DNA from: Sinosporangium siamense
GTDB taxonomy: Bacteria > Actinomycetota > Actinomycetes > Streptosporangiales > Streptosporangiaceae
DNA length: 64,000 nucleotides
Direction: 5' to 3'
NCBI RefSeq assembly: GCF_016863435.1
Contig: NZ_BOOW01000007.1
Coordinates: 248,001 to 312,000, forward strand
Shown one piece after another: positions 1 to 7,977 of the stretch (the stretch's first letter is position 1; every line of letters begins with the position of its first letter). The notes under the pieces were generated by a model that had not been told where the DNA came from, made no database searches, and worked only from the letters and a program-made list of their open reading frames with translations. The position numbers and the translations under genes are program-made.

Positions 1-192
1 AGGGCACCCGGATCACAGGGCCGGGGCTTTGCGGGCACGCCTGTGGCATGGCCTGCGTGCTTTACGGGCGGTCGATCGCGATGCCGGAAGCCTTTTCGGT
101 GCGCCGCCTGCACGCAGCATAGGCGCCATACCAGCATCAGAGGAGAGTCTGGCTCAGGTTTGCCGGGGATGGGCTTCTCTTATCCTGGAGGG

Positions 193-405
193 GTGCATGA
201 GACCTTCGTCCTTTCCACCGACTACATCGCGCTGTGCGACCTGCTGAAATATTGCGGGGTCACCGATACCGGCGGTGAGGCCAAGCAACTCGTGGCCGCG
301 GGCCTTGTTATGGTGGACGGCGAGGTGGAGCTCCGTAAGGCTCGCAAGATCCGGGCCGGCCAGACCGTCACGGGCGACGGCTTCGAGATCGAGGTCGAGG
401 GTTAA
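193..405 (+). CDS. S4-domain RNA-binding protein (YbcJ-like)
   Basis: A small RNA-binding protein made almost entirely of one S4 domain, about 70 residues. The core ALCDLLKYCGVTDTGGEAK is followed by GLVMVDGEVE and a basic KARKIRAGQ stretch, the same order as in E. coli YbcJ. S4 domains bind structured RNA such as rRNA or tRNA; the target of this subfamily is not settled. I chose GTG at 193 because it gives the usual family length and the domain begins about ten residues later. A GGAGGGG tract abuts that start, closer than ideal, so ATG at 169 remains possible. The frame is open further upstream, but that part does not look like the family. No upstream gene is visible, so operon membership is unknown. 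Confidence 0.8.
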   Translation: MHETFVLSTDYIALCDLLKYCGVTDTGGEAKQLVAAGLVMVDGEVELRKARKIRAGQTVTGDGFEIEVEG

Positions 406-828
406 AGACTTCGAGGTCCGAGGGCTACAAGGCTCCGAGGTTCCAGGCCGGCCATAGGCGTGTGCCGCAGGCGTACGGCGCCCGCGTGTGTCGCGGGCTG
501 TGAACGACCCCGGCCGCCGGGTTTGAACGCCCGATGAACGGCCGCTGAACGCCGTCTCGTCGCGCGGGGCTGCGCGCAGGCTCTTCCATGGGCGTCGGCT
601 GGCCGAGGCAACCGTACGCTGGGCTAAATCTGGCGAGGATAAGCCTTCCGTCTATCTCTCTATGCGGGGCCGGCCGCGTACTCTCTGACACGACCGACCG
701 AAAGACGGCGATCTCGTTGGAGCGGTCGCCAGGATATCCGTTTGGCGACTGAGAGCCTTCCCCTTCCTAGTGACGCCTGAAAAAGGCTCGTCCGTGAGCG
801 CCGATGAGAAATAAAAGCGAGCGGATTG
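406..828. other. Intergenic stretch, no gene seen
   Basis: About 420 bases without a convincing gene. The first 40 bases hold loose repeats of TCGAGGTC-like words that resemble the last codons of the S4 gene, but the match is weak. Short open frames on the minus strand here lack ribosome binding sites and coding character. Confidence 0.5.
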
Positions 829-1875
829 ATGGCCATGCGGATGACAACTCGTCAAGGTGCGCCGTGGACATGGATCGCCGTGTTCACCGCCTGTTTCTCA
901 CTGCTCGTCTCCTACGCTTCCACAGGCACGCCGGAGCGTCAATCGGGAGCGGACTCGTTCACGGCCTTGATCAGCGCGTACGGTGACCCGAAGGATAACG
1001 CGCTGATTCAAAAGGCGGAAAGCACACTCGTCGCCAACTGTATGCGTAGGCGGGGATTCAGATATGTCGCCGGGAGTGTCAAGCCGCGGGACAAGGAGGA
1101 TGTGCAGCGGCAGTTCCGGCCGGCGACGAACGACGACATCGAGACGAGCCGCCGTGAGGGCTACGGCATACACGCCATGCCCGATAAGCAGGCGCAGGCC
1201 GATCCCAACGGCGACTACCTGAAGGCGCTGTCGGCGGATCGGCGCAAGTTGTGGCTGCGTGCGCACCGGGGGACGGGCAAGACGATCAGCGCAGCCGTTC
1301 CCTCGGGCAGCGGTTCGTATGGCACGCCGAGCAGCGGATGCCTCGCGCAGGCGCGTCAGGCGCTTTACGGCAACCTCAATTCCTATGTCACCGCCCAGGC
1401 CGCGATGAAGACCTTCAACGCGCCGGTCACGGCCGCCACTGAAAGCGACCCCGAGGTCGTCAAGGTGATGCGCCAGTGGAGCCGCTGCATGGCCCGCAGG
1501 GGATTCCAGTTCGACGAGTGGGAGGAGGCGCACAAAGCCGCCTCCGAGCTTTACGGGGAGATCAGGCGGCCGCTTCCGGAGCCGGTGCCGCAGGAAATCG
1601 AGATCGCGGTGGCCGACGCGGAGTGCAGCGCCGAGACCGGAAAGTCGGCGGTGGAGCGCACGAGGTATTCCTACCATCAGGCGAAGCTCCTCAAGGAGCA
1701 GGAGGCGCAGATCAACGCCTATCGCAAGATGCGTGAGCGGGCGCTGGCGAAGGCGAAGGACGTGCTCGGAAAGCACGCCGGCCAGAAAAGGCAGCCGAGG
1801 TCGCGGCAATGTGCAGACTGCACCAAGGGAATGCGCTCTAACTCCTCGTGGCGTGACGTTCGAAATGCCAGGTGA
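829..1875 (+). CDS. Exported hypothetical protein with paired Cys motifs
   Basis: A predicted exported protein of 348 residues with no function I can name. The N-terminus has Arg residues and a hydrophobic segment (about residues 12-30). A Cys at residue 22 could be a poor lipobox (FTAC), but this is not canonical. The body has a repeated pattern: NCMRRRGFRY near residue 70 and RCMARRGFQF near residue 220, plus two more Cys (SGCLAQA and AECSAE), suggesting disulfides in an extracytoplasmic fold. Actinomycetes carry many secreted proteins with this C-M-x-x-x-G-F signature and none I know is characterised. ATG at 829 is taken as the start; a TTG precedes it directly. The 3' end overlaps the convergent hydrolase gene by 38 bases, so the last dozen codons are antisense to it. 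Confidence 0.7.
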   Translation: MAMRMTTRQGAPWTWIAVFTACFSLLVSYASTGTPERQSGADSFTALISAYGDPKDNALIQKAESTLVANCMRRRGFRYVAGSVKPRDKEDVQRQFRPATNDDIETSRREGYGIHAMPDKQAQADPNGDYLKALSADRRKLWLRAHRGTGKTISAAVPSGSGSYGTPSSGCLAQARQALYGNLNSYVTAQAAMKTFNAPVTAATESDPEVVKVMRQWSRCMARRGFQFDEWEEAHKAASELYGEIRRPLPEPVPQEIEIAVADAECSAETGKSAVERTRYSYHQAKLLKEQEAQINAYRKMRERALAKAKDVLGKHAGQKRQPRSRQCADCTKGMRSNSSWRDVRNAR

Positions 1876-2488
1876 ACCAGTCGCGGGCGAAGTCGGCGAC
1901 CATGCTCAGCGCGCCTGGCTCCTCGAACAGGTGGGTGGCCTCGGGCACGATCCGCAGTTCGCTCTCGCAGCGCAGCTCCCGCTGCGCCGCGAGGTTGAGG
2001 TCGAGCACCACCTCGTCGCGTCCGCCGACGATCAGCAGGGTCGGGCTGCGCACGGCGCCGAGGCGGTCGGCGGCCAGGTCTGGACGCCCGCCGCGGGACA
2101 CGACGGCGGCGATCTCGACTCCGGGCACGGAGGCCGCCCACAGCGCCGCCGCGGCTCCGGTGCTGGCGCCGAAGTAGCCGATTGGCAGGCCGACCACGTC
2201 TTCCCGGCTCTCCAGCCAGGCCGTCACGCCCACCAGCCGCTCGGCCAGCAGCCCGATGTCGAAGACGTTGTCGCGGTTGAGCTCCTCCTCCACGGTGAGC
2301 AGGTCGAACAGCAGTGTCGCGAGGGCGGCCTCGTTGAGGACGCCGGCGACGTAACGGTTGCGCGGACTGTGCCTGCTGCTCCCGCTGCCGTGCACGAAGG
2401 CCACGACGCCCTCGGCGTTCGGCGGCACCATGAGGTGTCCGCCGAGCCGTACCCCACCCACGTCGATGTGAACTTCCTCGCCCATCAT
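1838..2488 (-). CDS. Dienelactone hydrolase / alpha-beta hydrolase family protein
   Basis: A cytoplasmic alpha/beta hydrolase of 216 residues, close in size to the dienelactone hydrolase family. The oxyanion region is FVHGSGSSRHSPRN (residues 31-44), the nucleophile elbow is GYFGASTGA with Ser109, the acid is Asp158 in GGRDE and the base is His186 in ATHLF. The family hydrolyses esters and lactones; this gene's substrate cannot be read from sequence. The start is the first of two adjacent ATG codons at 2488, preceded by GGGGGA. The frame extends another 39 codons upstream without a recognisable ribosome site. The gene converges with the exported protein at 829 and is divergent from the lipoprotein at 2649. 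Confidence 0.82.
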   Translation of the reverse strand: MMGEEVHIDVGGVRLGGHLMVPPNAEGVVAFVHGSGSSRHSPRNRYVAGVLNEAALATLLFDLLTVEEELNRDNVFDIGLLAERLVGVTAWLESREDVVGLPIGYFGASTGAAAALWAASVPGVEIAAVVSRGGRPDLAADRLGAVRSPTLLIVGGRDEVVLDLNLAAQRELRCESELRIVPEATHLFEEPGALSMVADFARDWFTWHFERHATRS

Positions 2489-2648
2489 GTCCCCCGGTGC
2501 GCCGTCCCCTGTTAGATGAGCCATTTGCCCATCTGCGATGAGCGGTGACACCGGGAAGGGTGGGAAATGGGCCGCACGTGCCGTGCATTTTACGCGTAGG
2601 GTCATCGCTTATGCGTTTTATACATTGCCCCTCATAAGATGACGGGCC

Positions 2649-3344
2649 GTGAATGACAGGAAACATGGAAAAACCAGGTGCTTAGCCGTTATTGCAGGTG
2701 CGTTGCTGGTTTCATCCTGCTCCACGGTGACCACCGCGCGCGGGTGTGTCCCCGCTCCCACGCCCACCACCATCGATCTCACGCTCTTGCGCGCGCAGAT
2801 AGGCGACTATGATGCCGCGCACTCGCCCCAGGAACTGGTGAAGAAGTTCGATCATCGGGCGATCGTGCTGGGCGAGGTCGAAGCATATGCCCAAGGACAT
2901 GACGTTCACGAGTTGGAGGGTGCCGAGCCTTCCCGGCATGTGGTCATGCGAGTCCGTGTAATCGACGCGATCCGTCCCGGGGGATTTGTAACCGATGGCA
3001 GGGTCTATGTGGATTTCTGGCAAGGAGGAATGCAGGGATCGACAGGCCTGCCTCGATCCCCCCTCGAACGGTGGCGGGCCGGCATCCCCGCAGGCACCAA
3101 GATCATGCTGTTCCTCCACGAGGATCTCGCCGCCGGACGCGGACGGGTGAAGAACCCGAGGGCGGGACTGCCCCCGGGCGCCAAGCTCGCGGCGGTGGGG
3201 GCGCAGGGCGTCTTCTTCGAAACCGCCGGCGGGGTCGTCGGCGGTATGGACGACCTTTACGGCGACGGCTGGAACTGCCTGAAATCCCTGGACGAACTGC
3301 GAACCGCGGTGAAGCGGGCTATCGCCAGTGCGCCGGGCGGCTGA
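2649..3344 (+). CDS. Putative lipoprotein of unknown function
   Basis: A probable lipoprotein of 231 residues. The N-terminus MNDRKHGKTR is followed by a hydrophobic stretch and the lipobox LLVSSC with acceptor Cys24, so the mature protein should be anchored to the outer face of the membrane. I recognise no domain in the rest; it contains beta-like stretches such as HVVMRVRVIDAI and GRVYVDFWQGG. Translation starts at GTG 2649. Leu12 is encoded by the rare codon TTA, so in an organism with a bldA-type tRNA its translation could depend on development. Its end overlaps the convergent pentapeptide gene by 26 bases. Confidence 0.7.
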   Translation: MNDRKHGKTRCLAVIAGALLVSSCSTVTTARGCVPAPTPTTIDLTLLRAQIGDYDAAHSPQELVKKFDHRAIVLGEVEAYAQGHDVHELEGAEPSRHVVMRVRVIDAIRPGGFVTDGRVYVDFWQGGMQGSTGLPRSPLERWRAGIPAGTKIMLFLHEDLAAGRGRVKNPRAGLPPGAKLAAVGAQGVFFETAGGVVGGMDDLYGDGWNCLKSLDELRTAVKRAIASAPGG

Positions 3345-4155
3345 GCGCCGGAGGGATCTTCGTGTTCGCGTCACCCCGCGCCGCGTCAAGCTGAGCCTGG
3401 ACGAGGAAGATGCTCCCGGTGAGATCGGCGCCCCGCAGATCGGCCCCGCGGAAGTCGGCCCCGATCAGGTCGGCCTTTCGCAGATCCGCGCCCCGGAGGT
3501 CGGCCCCGATCAGATAGGCGCTGCGCAGATCGGCCCCCCGCAGGTCCGCCTTCCGCAGCTTCGCGCCGATGAGGTCGGCCCCCCGGCGCTCCTTGCCCCG
3601 GCGCGGCACCCCCGCCCGCACCAGCTCACTGACCCGCCGCAACACCTCCCCGGTGGTACGGCGAAGCCCCGCAACGTCCACCTCCAGCACGGCGGCCGGC
3701 GCCCCGCGGGTGAGCCCGTCGATCGTGGTCAGCAGCTCCTCGACCTCGCCGTGCACCTCGCGGGCCGGGCGCAGGCTCAGGGCCTCGGTGAGATACCGGA
3801 GAAGCTCGTGGAGGTGCCGCATGACCGCGAACACGTCGAACATCTGCTGTGCCGTACCCGGCTCCCGCCGCCAGTCGCGCCCGCCGTAGGTGATCTGCGA
3901 GACCTTCTGGCCCGCGCCGAGGCAGTCGAAGACCGTGCACCCGGTGAACCCCCGCTTCCCGAGGTCGCTGTGGATGCCGCACCGGAAGTCGGACCGGAGG
4001 TTCGGGCAGGCGCGTCCCGCGGGTTTGTCGATCGCGAAGTCCGCCGACGCCTTGAAAGCGGGGGCGACGCAGCACAGGGCGAAACAACGCTCGCAGTCGG
4101 CCCGCAGATCGCGGGCGTCGGGCGGTGCTGGGGCGGGTTTGTGCTGGTCGGACAA
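3319..4155 (-). CDS. Pentapeptide-repeat protein with N-terminal Cys-rich domain
   Basis: A 278-residue soluble protein. The C-terminal part, about residues 195-262, is a run of roughly a dozen pentapeptides of the A(D/N)LxG kind (GADLIGAKLRKADLRGADLR), which should fold as a right-handed beta helix. The N-terminus carries DCERCFALCC (Cys21, 24, 28, 29) and further Cys in RACPN, FRCGIH, TGCTVFDC. This resembles the CxxCxxxCC putative zinc- or iron-chelating family. The middle is helical. Pentapeptide proteins can mimic DNA or act as scaffolds, but no activity is predictable here. The apparent start is a TTG at 4155 with AGGAGA about ten bases upstream. The end overlaps the lipoprotein gene. 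Confidence 0.82.
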   Translation of the reverse strand: MSDQHKPAPAPPDARDLRADCERCFALCCVAPAFKASADFAIDKPAGRACPNLRSDFRCGIHSDLGKRGFTGCTVFDCLGAGQKVSQITYGGRDWRREPGTAQQMFDVFAVMRHLHELLRYLTEALSLRPAREVHGEVEELLTTIDGLTRGAPAAVLEVDVAGLRRTTGEVLRRVSELVRAGVPRRGKERRGADLIGAKLRKADLRGADLRSAYLIGADLRGADLRKADLIGADFRGADLRGADLTGSIFLVQAQLDAARGDANTKIPPALSRPAHWR

Positions 4156-4300
4156 CGTTCGTGATCTCCTGCGACGTGAGAGCGGCCTGCCACACCACCG
4201 GGCTTAAGCGGGCACAGTGCCATATCGGGCTTGTCAGCCGCACTCCAATTTCGCCGCGGGCCGGCCCGGCCGTCTCCTTGAGGCTAGCCGAGTGCCGCCG

Positions 4301-5890
4301 TCACTTCTTGCAGATGTTTTGCGTGGCCGTGCGGGCCGTGGCCGTGGTCGTGGGAGCCGCGGTGGCCTTGGCGGCGGGCGCGGTGGAAGGGGGCGGAGTC
4401 CCGGTGACGGTGACCTTCTTCACCGCCGGCTGGTCACGGCCCACGATGACCTCGATGCCGTCGATCTCGACCTCGCGGAGCTCCGATCCGGGCAGGGCGG
4501 CGGCCACGGTGCGGGCGGCGTCGAGCTGGCCCGTGCCGTACCGGACGACGGTCTGTGTGTGGTCGCGCCTGGAGGTGTCGCCGGGTTTGTCGGGGATGAG
4601 GAAACCGGCCCCCACAAGGGCGGTCTTGGTGCGGGCGCCGAGCCCGACGATCGCGGTGCCGTTGAGCACACGCAGGGTGACGCGGCCGGGCGGCACAGTC
4701 AGGGCGGGCGGGCTGGGCGCCGGCGTGGGGGAGGCGGAGGGTGAGCCGGAGGCCGGCGGTTTGGGCGAGGCGGACGAACCGGGGGCGGCGAGTGGCTGGT
4801 CGGCGTCGATGCTCTGGAAGAGGGCACGGGCCGCCGCCTTGTCCAAGAGCACGGCGGACTCGCCGGTGGGGGTGCGGAAGTCGCTGTCGGCGATGGGCAC
4901 CGTGGCGAACGAGACGTCGTCGGTGGAGATGCCCTTGAGCTGGTTGGCCAGCCCGAGCAGGTCGGCGCTGAGCTCGGCGTCGACGGTGAGGGTGTTGAGG
5001 GTGGTGGTGATGAAACCGGTGAGCTTGGCGGGGCTCGTGAGCGTGTCACCGCTGAGCGCCTGCTTGAGCAACGCGGACATGAACTGCTGCTGCCGGTCGA
5101 TGCGGTCGAAGTCGGACCGCGCGGTCACGCGGGTGCGGGCGAAGGCGAGGGCCTTGACGCCGTCCAGCTCATAGGTGCCGGGTTGGAGGTTGAGCGCGGT
5201 CTTCGGGTCGTCGATGGGGACCGGGGTGCACACCGAGACGCCGCCGATGGCGTCGACGACCTTGATGAAGCCGAGCACGTCGACCTCGACATAGTGGTTG
5301 ACGGTCAGACCGGTGAGGCTCTGCACGGCTTTGACGGTGAGCTTGGGGCCGCCCAGCTGATAGGCGGCGTTGATCTTGTGGTCACCCTTGCCGTCGGGGA
5401 GGGTTGTCCAGGTGTCGCGGGGGATGCTGACGACCGTCACCTTGGAGTGGTCTTCGGAGAGATGGACAAGCATCATCGTGTCCGTGCGCCGGCCCGTGTC
5501 GCGGCCGAGCTTGAGCTGGTTTTGCTCCCTGCGGGTGAGATTGTCGCGCCTGTCCACTCCGACCAGCAGGATGTTCATCGCGCCCCGGCTCGCCGAACCC
5601 GCGACCCCCGCGTCCACCGAGTCGATCTGACTCGCCGCGTAATTGGGCAACGCCCACAGCACCGCCGACCCCATCAGCACGACGCTCGACATCGCCCCCG
5701 CGAGCACTAGGTTGCGCCGGCGAGTCCGGGCCCCCCGCGCGCTCTTGCGCGCCGCCGCCCGCGGCGCGCCGCCCAGGCGGACTCCGCCGTAGGCGTCGCC
5801 CCCCACCCGGACAGCCGCCTCGTCAAGGCCGTCCTCGCGCGACGGGCCGGAGCCGCCCGGAGATCCCTCCGGGCGATGCGAGTCGCGCAT
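4301..5890 (-). CDS. LytR-CpsA-Psr (LCP) family cell-wall ligase with LytR_C domain
   Basis: A 529-residue membrane enzyme of the LCP family, which transfers lipid-linked glycopolymers onto peptidoglycan outside the membrane. A cytoplasmic tail of about 60 residues precedes one transmembrane helix (61-80). The LCP domain follows, with MNILLVGVDRR, RRTDTMMLVHL, SIPRDTW (Arg158, Asp159), HKINAAY, NHYVEVD and DFDRIDRQQ, all family landmarks. After a proline-rich linker (about 370-400) comes a LytR_C domain beginning LRVLNGTAIVGLG. The full length and intact phosphate-binding arginines suggest an active enzyme. It sits at the edge of a glycosyltransferase cluster and is divergent from the GT2 gene at 6004, consistent with attaching the polymer made there. 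Confidence 0.93.
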   Translation of the reverse strand: MRDSHRPEGSPGGSGPSREDGLDEAAVRVGGDAYGGVRLGGAPRAAARKSARGARTRRRNLVLAGAMSSVVLMGSAVLWALPNYAASQIDSVDAGVAGSASRGAMNILLVGVDRRDNLTRREQNQLKLGRDTGRRTDTMMLVHLSEDHSKVTVVSIPRDTWTTLPDGKGDHKINAAYQLGGPKLTVKAVQSLTGLTVNHYVEVDVLGFIKVVDAIGGVSVCTPVPIDDPKTALNLQPGTYELDGVKALAFARTRVTARSDFDRIDRQQQFMSALLKQALSGDTLTSPAKLTGFITTTLNTLTVDAELSADLLGLANQLKGISTDDVSFATVPIADSDFRTPTGESAVLLDKAAARALFQSIDADQPLAAPGSSASPKPPASGSPSASPTPAPSPPALTVPPGRVTLRVLNGTAIVGLGARTKTALVGAGFLIPDKPGDTSRRDHTQTVVRYGTGQLDAARTVAAALPGSELREVEIDGIEVIVGRDQPAVKKVTVTGTPPPSTAPAAKATAAPTTTATARTATQNICKK

Positions 5891-6003
5891 CTGGTGACCC
5901 CCTCACCGTGAGACTCATGGGGAGACGCCGGCCCGCGTCGCCTATGTCGCCGACGTCTTCGGTTGCTATCCCCACCCGCTCGTACAGTAGCGTGAGCGGA
6001 GCC

Positions 6004-7023
6004 ATGAAGCAGTTCCCCGACTCGCCCATGCCGAGCCCGTCCGCCAAGACGCGCGTCTGGCCGCCCATCTCCGTCGTCATGCCGGTCCTCAACGAGGAAC
6101 GACACCTGCGCGAGGCCGTCCGCCAAGTGCTCTCGCAACACTACGACGGCCCGATGGAGGTCGTGCTGGCCATCGGGCCCAGCCACGACCGCACGCAAGA
6201 GGTCGCCGACGCTCTCGCGGCCGAGGACCCCCGCGTGATCGTCGTGCCCAATCCCACCGGCCGCACACCCAACGCCCTCAACGCCGCGATCGGGGCGTCG
6301 AGCAACGCCGTCATCGCCCGCGTCGACGGGCACGCGATGCTCCCGCCCGACTATCTGCGCGTCGCGGTCGAGACACTTGAGGAGACCGGGGCCGACAACG
6401 TCGGCGGCATCATGGCGGCCGAAGGCATCACCCCCTTCGAGCAGGCGGTCGCGCGGGCGATGACCTCCAAGATCGGTGTGGGCAACGCCCGCTTCCACAC
6501 CGGCGGCGAGGCCGGCCCGGCCGACACCGTCTACCTCGGGGTGTTCCGCCGCGAGGCGCTCCATCGCGTCGGCGGCTACGACGAGCACTTCCAGCGGGCC
6601 CAGGACTGGGAGATGAACCACCGCATCCGCCAGACCGGCGGCCTCGTGTGGTTCCAGCCGCGCATGCGGGTCACCTATCGGCCGCGGCCCAGCGTGAAGG
6701 CTCTGGCCAAGCAATATTTCCACTACGGGCGCTGGCGGCGGGTCGTGGCCCGCACGCACGAGGGCACCATCAACATGCGCTACCTCGCGCCGCCCCTGGC
6801 CGTGCTCGCGATTCTCGCCGGGCTTGTGGCCGCCCCCTTCTTCTGGCCCGCCGTCCTGGTGCCCGGGGGCTACGCCGCCGCCGTGCTCGCCGGCACGGTC
6901 CTCACCGGCCGCGGCCTGCCCGCGGCGGCGCTTATGCGGCTCCCGCTGGTCTACATGACGATGCACATGTCATGGGGCTGGGGCTTCCTGACGAGTCCTC
7001 CCGCTTTGAGCCGCACCCGCTGA
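6004..7023 (+). CDS. Glycosyltransferase family 2, ExoA-like, membrane-anchored
   Basis: A family 2 glycosyltransferase of 339 residues. The GT-A fold starts at ISVVMPVLNEERHL (22-35). The metal-binding motif is ARVDGH with Asp108, and the acceptor region reads FQRAQDWEMNHRIRQ. Two or three hydrophobic helices follow (about 260-320), so the protein is bound to the inner membrane face like succinoglycan ExoA. It should transfer one sugar from a nucleotide sugar to a lipid-linked acceptor; the sugar is unknown. ATG at 6004 follows a GGAG two bases away; ATG 6028 and an open upstream frame to 5908 are alternatives. It converges with the cytidylyltransferase gene at 7044. Confidence 0.88.
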   Translation: MKQFPDSPMPSPSAKTRVWPPISVVMPVLNEERHLREAVRQVLSQHYDGPMEVVLAIGPSHDRTQEVADALAAEDPRVIVVPNPTGRTPNALNAAIGASSNAVIARVDGHAMLPPDYLRVAVETLEETGADNVGGIMAAEGITPFEQAVARAMTSKIGVGNARFHTGGEAGPADTVYLGVFRREALHRVGGYDEHFQRAQDWEMNHRIRQTGGLVWFQPRMRVTYRPRPSVKALAKQYFHYGRWRRVVARTHEGTINMRYLAPPLAVLAILAGLVAAPFFWPAVLVPGGYAAAVLAGTVLTGRGLPAAALMRLPLVYMTMHMSWGWGFLTSPPALSRTR

Positions 7024-7043
7024 CCCCGGCCCGGCCCTGTTCG

Positions 7044-7814
7044 TTAGGTGCCGGGTTTGGGGAAGTTATCGGGACTTTGGGAGGCGGCGAGCTGTAACAA
7101 CTTCTCCGCGATCGCGATGTCGATGGGGTGGGTCACTTTGATGTTCTGCTCGCTACCCGGCACGATGTGGATCGGCACGTCCGGCATGTAATGCAGCACG
7201 ACTCCACAGTCGTCGGTCGGTGCGCGCCCCGCGAAACCGGGATCGGCGAAGGCGCGCTCATATGCCTCCCTGATGACCGAGAGGCGAAATCCCTGCGGCG
7301 TCTGCACCCGGCGCAGCCGCGCCCGCGCCGGGATGTCCTTCACGACCTCTCCGCCGGGCCCCGGCTCCACCACCATGATCGTGTCCGAGGTCGGGACCGC
7401 CACGTCGATCGCCGAGTGCACTTGAAGCGCCTCGACGCACGCGGTGACGACCTCGGCCGGCAGCAACGGCCGTGCCCCGTCGTGCAGGAGCACGTTGCAC
7501 TCCTGCTCGCCGAGGGCTTGAAGCGCCCGCCACGTCGTCTCGGTACGGCTCGCGCCTCCTTCGAGGACACGGCTCACCTTGCGGTAGCCGTTCCGCTCGA
7601 CCATCGCCTCGGCCTCGGCGGTGAACCCCGGGGCCATCAGCACGAGGATCTCGTCCACCTCCGGCGCGGCCTCGAAAACCGCGATCGTATGTTCAAGAAT
7701 TGTCCGACCGGCGATTCTTATGAGCTGTTTCGGGGTATTCAATCCCACCCGTTGTCCCACTCCGCCGGCCAAGATTGCTCCAACGGTGCGCAGACGCTGC
7801 ATAGGTACGGCCAA
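7044..7814 (-). CDS. IspD/TarI family cytidylyltransferase
   Basis: A 256-residue CTP-dependent nucleotidyltransferase. It has the glycine-rich loop AILAGGVGQRVGLNTPKQ (13-30, Lys29), the central HDGARP, the RVQTPQGFR and TDDCG motifs, and the GSEQNIKVTHPIDI ending. These fit both IspD (CDP-methylerythritol) and TarI (CDP-ribitol). Chromosomal ispD normally sits beside ispF; here the partners are CDP-alcohol phosphatidyltransferases and glycosyltransferases, so I favour activation of a polyol phosphate for a surface polymer. TTG at 7814 has GAGGA six bases upstream; ATG 7802 is the alternative. It is divergent from the gene at 7978 and shares its promoter region. Confidence 0.85.
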   Translation of the reverse strand: MAVPMQRLRTVGAILAGGVGQRVGLNTPKQLIRIAGRTILEHTIAVFEAAPEVDEILVLMAPGFTAEAEAMVERNGYRKVSRVLEGGASRTETTWRALQALGEQECNVLLHDGARPLLPAEVVTACVEALQVHSAIDVAVPTSDTIMVVEPGPGGEVVKDIPARARLRRVQTPQGFRLSVIREAYERAFADPGFAGRAPTDDCGVVLHYMPDVPIHIVPGSEQNIKVTHPIDIAIAEKLLQLAASQSPDNFPKPGT

Positions 7815-7977
7815 GGTGAGTCCTCATGGAGTTCGATGGTCGTGTCGGATGACTATCCGATCACGCGTGAAACGTCACCGCACACCCGTGATATCAGGTC
7901 AACATATCGCTACGCTGGGTGCGCACAGCTCCCCAGTCCGGACGGTTACCCCGTCGGAGCACAAGGAGAAGAGCGAC

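Noticed and set aside
379-431. A third duplicated gene tail after the S4 gene
   Set aside because: The resemblance of the bases after the stop to the last codons is short and gapped, explainable by simple TCGAGG repeats.
898-1809. Long minus-strand open frame opposite the exported protein
   Set aside because: Arg/Leu-rich composition with no motif or ribosome site; it is the antisense shadow of a high-GC gene.
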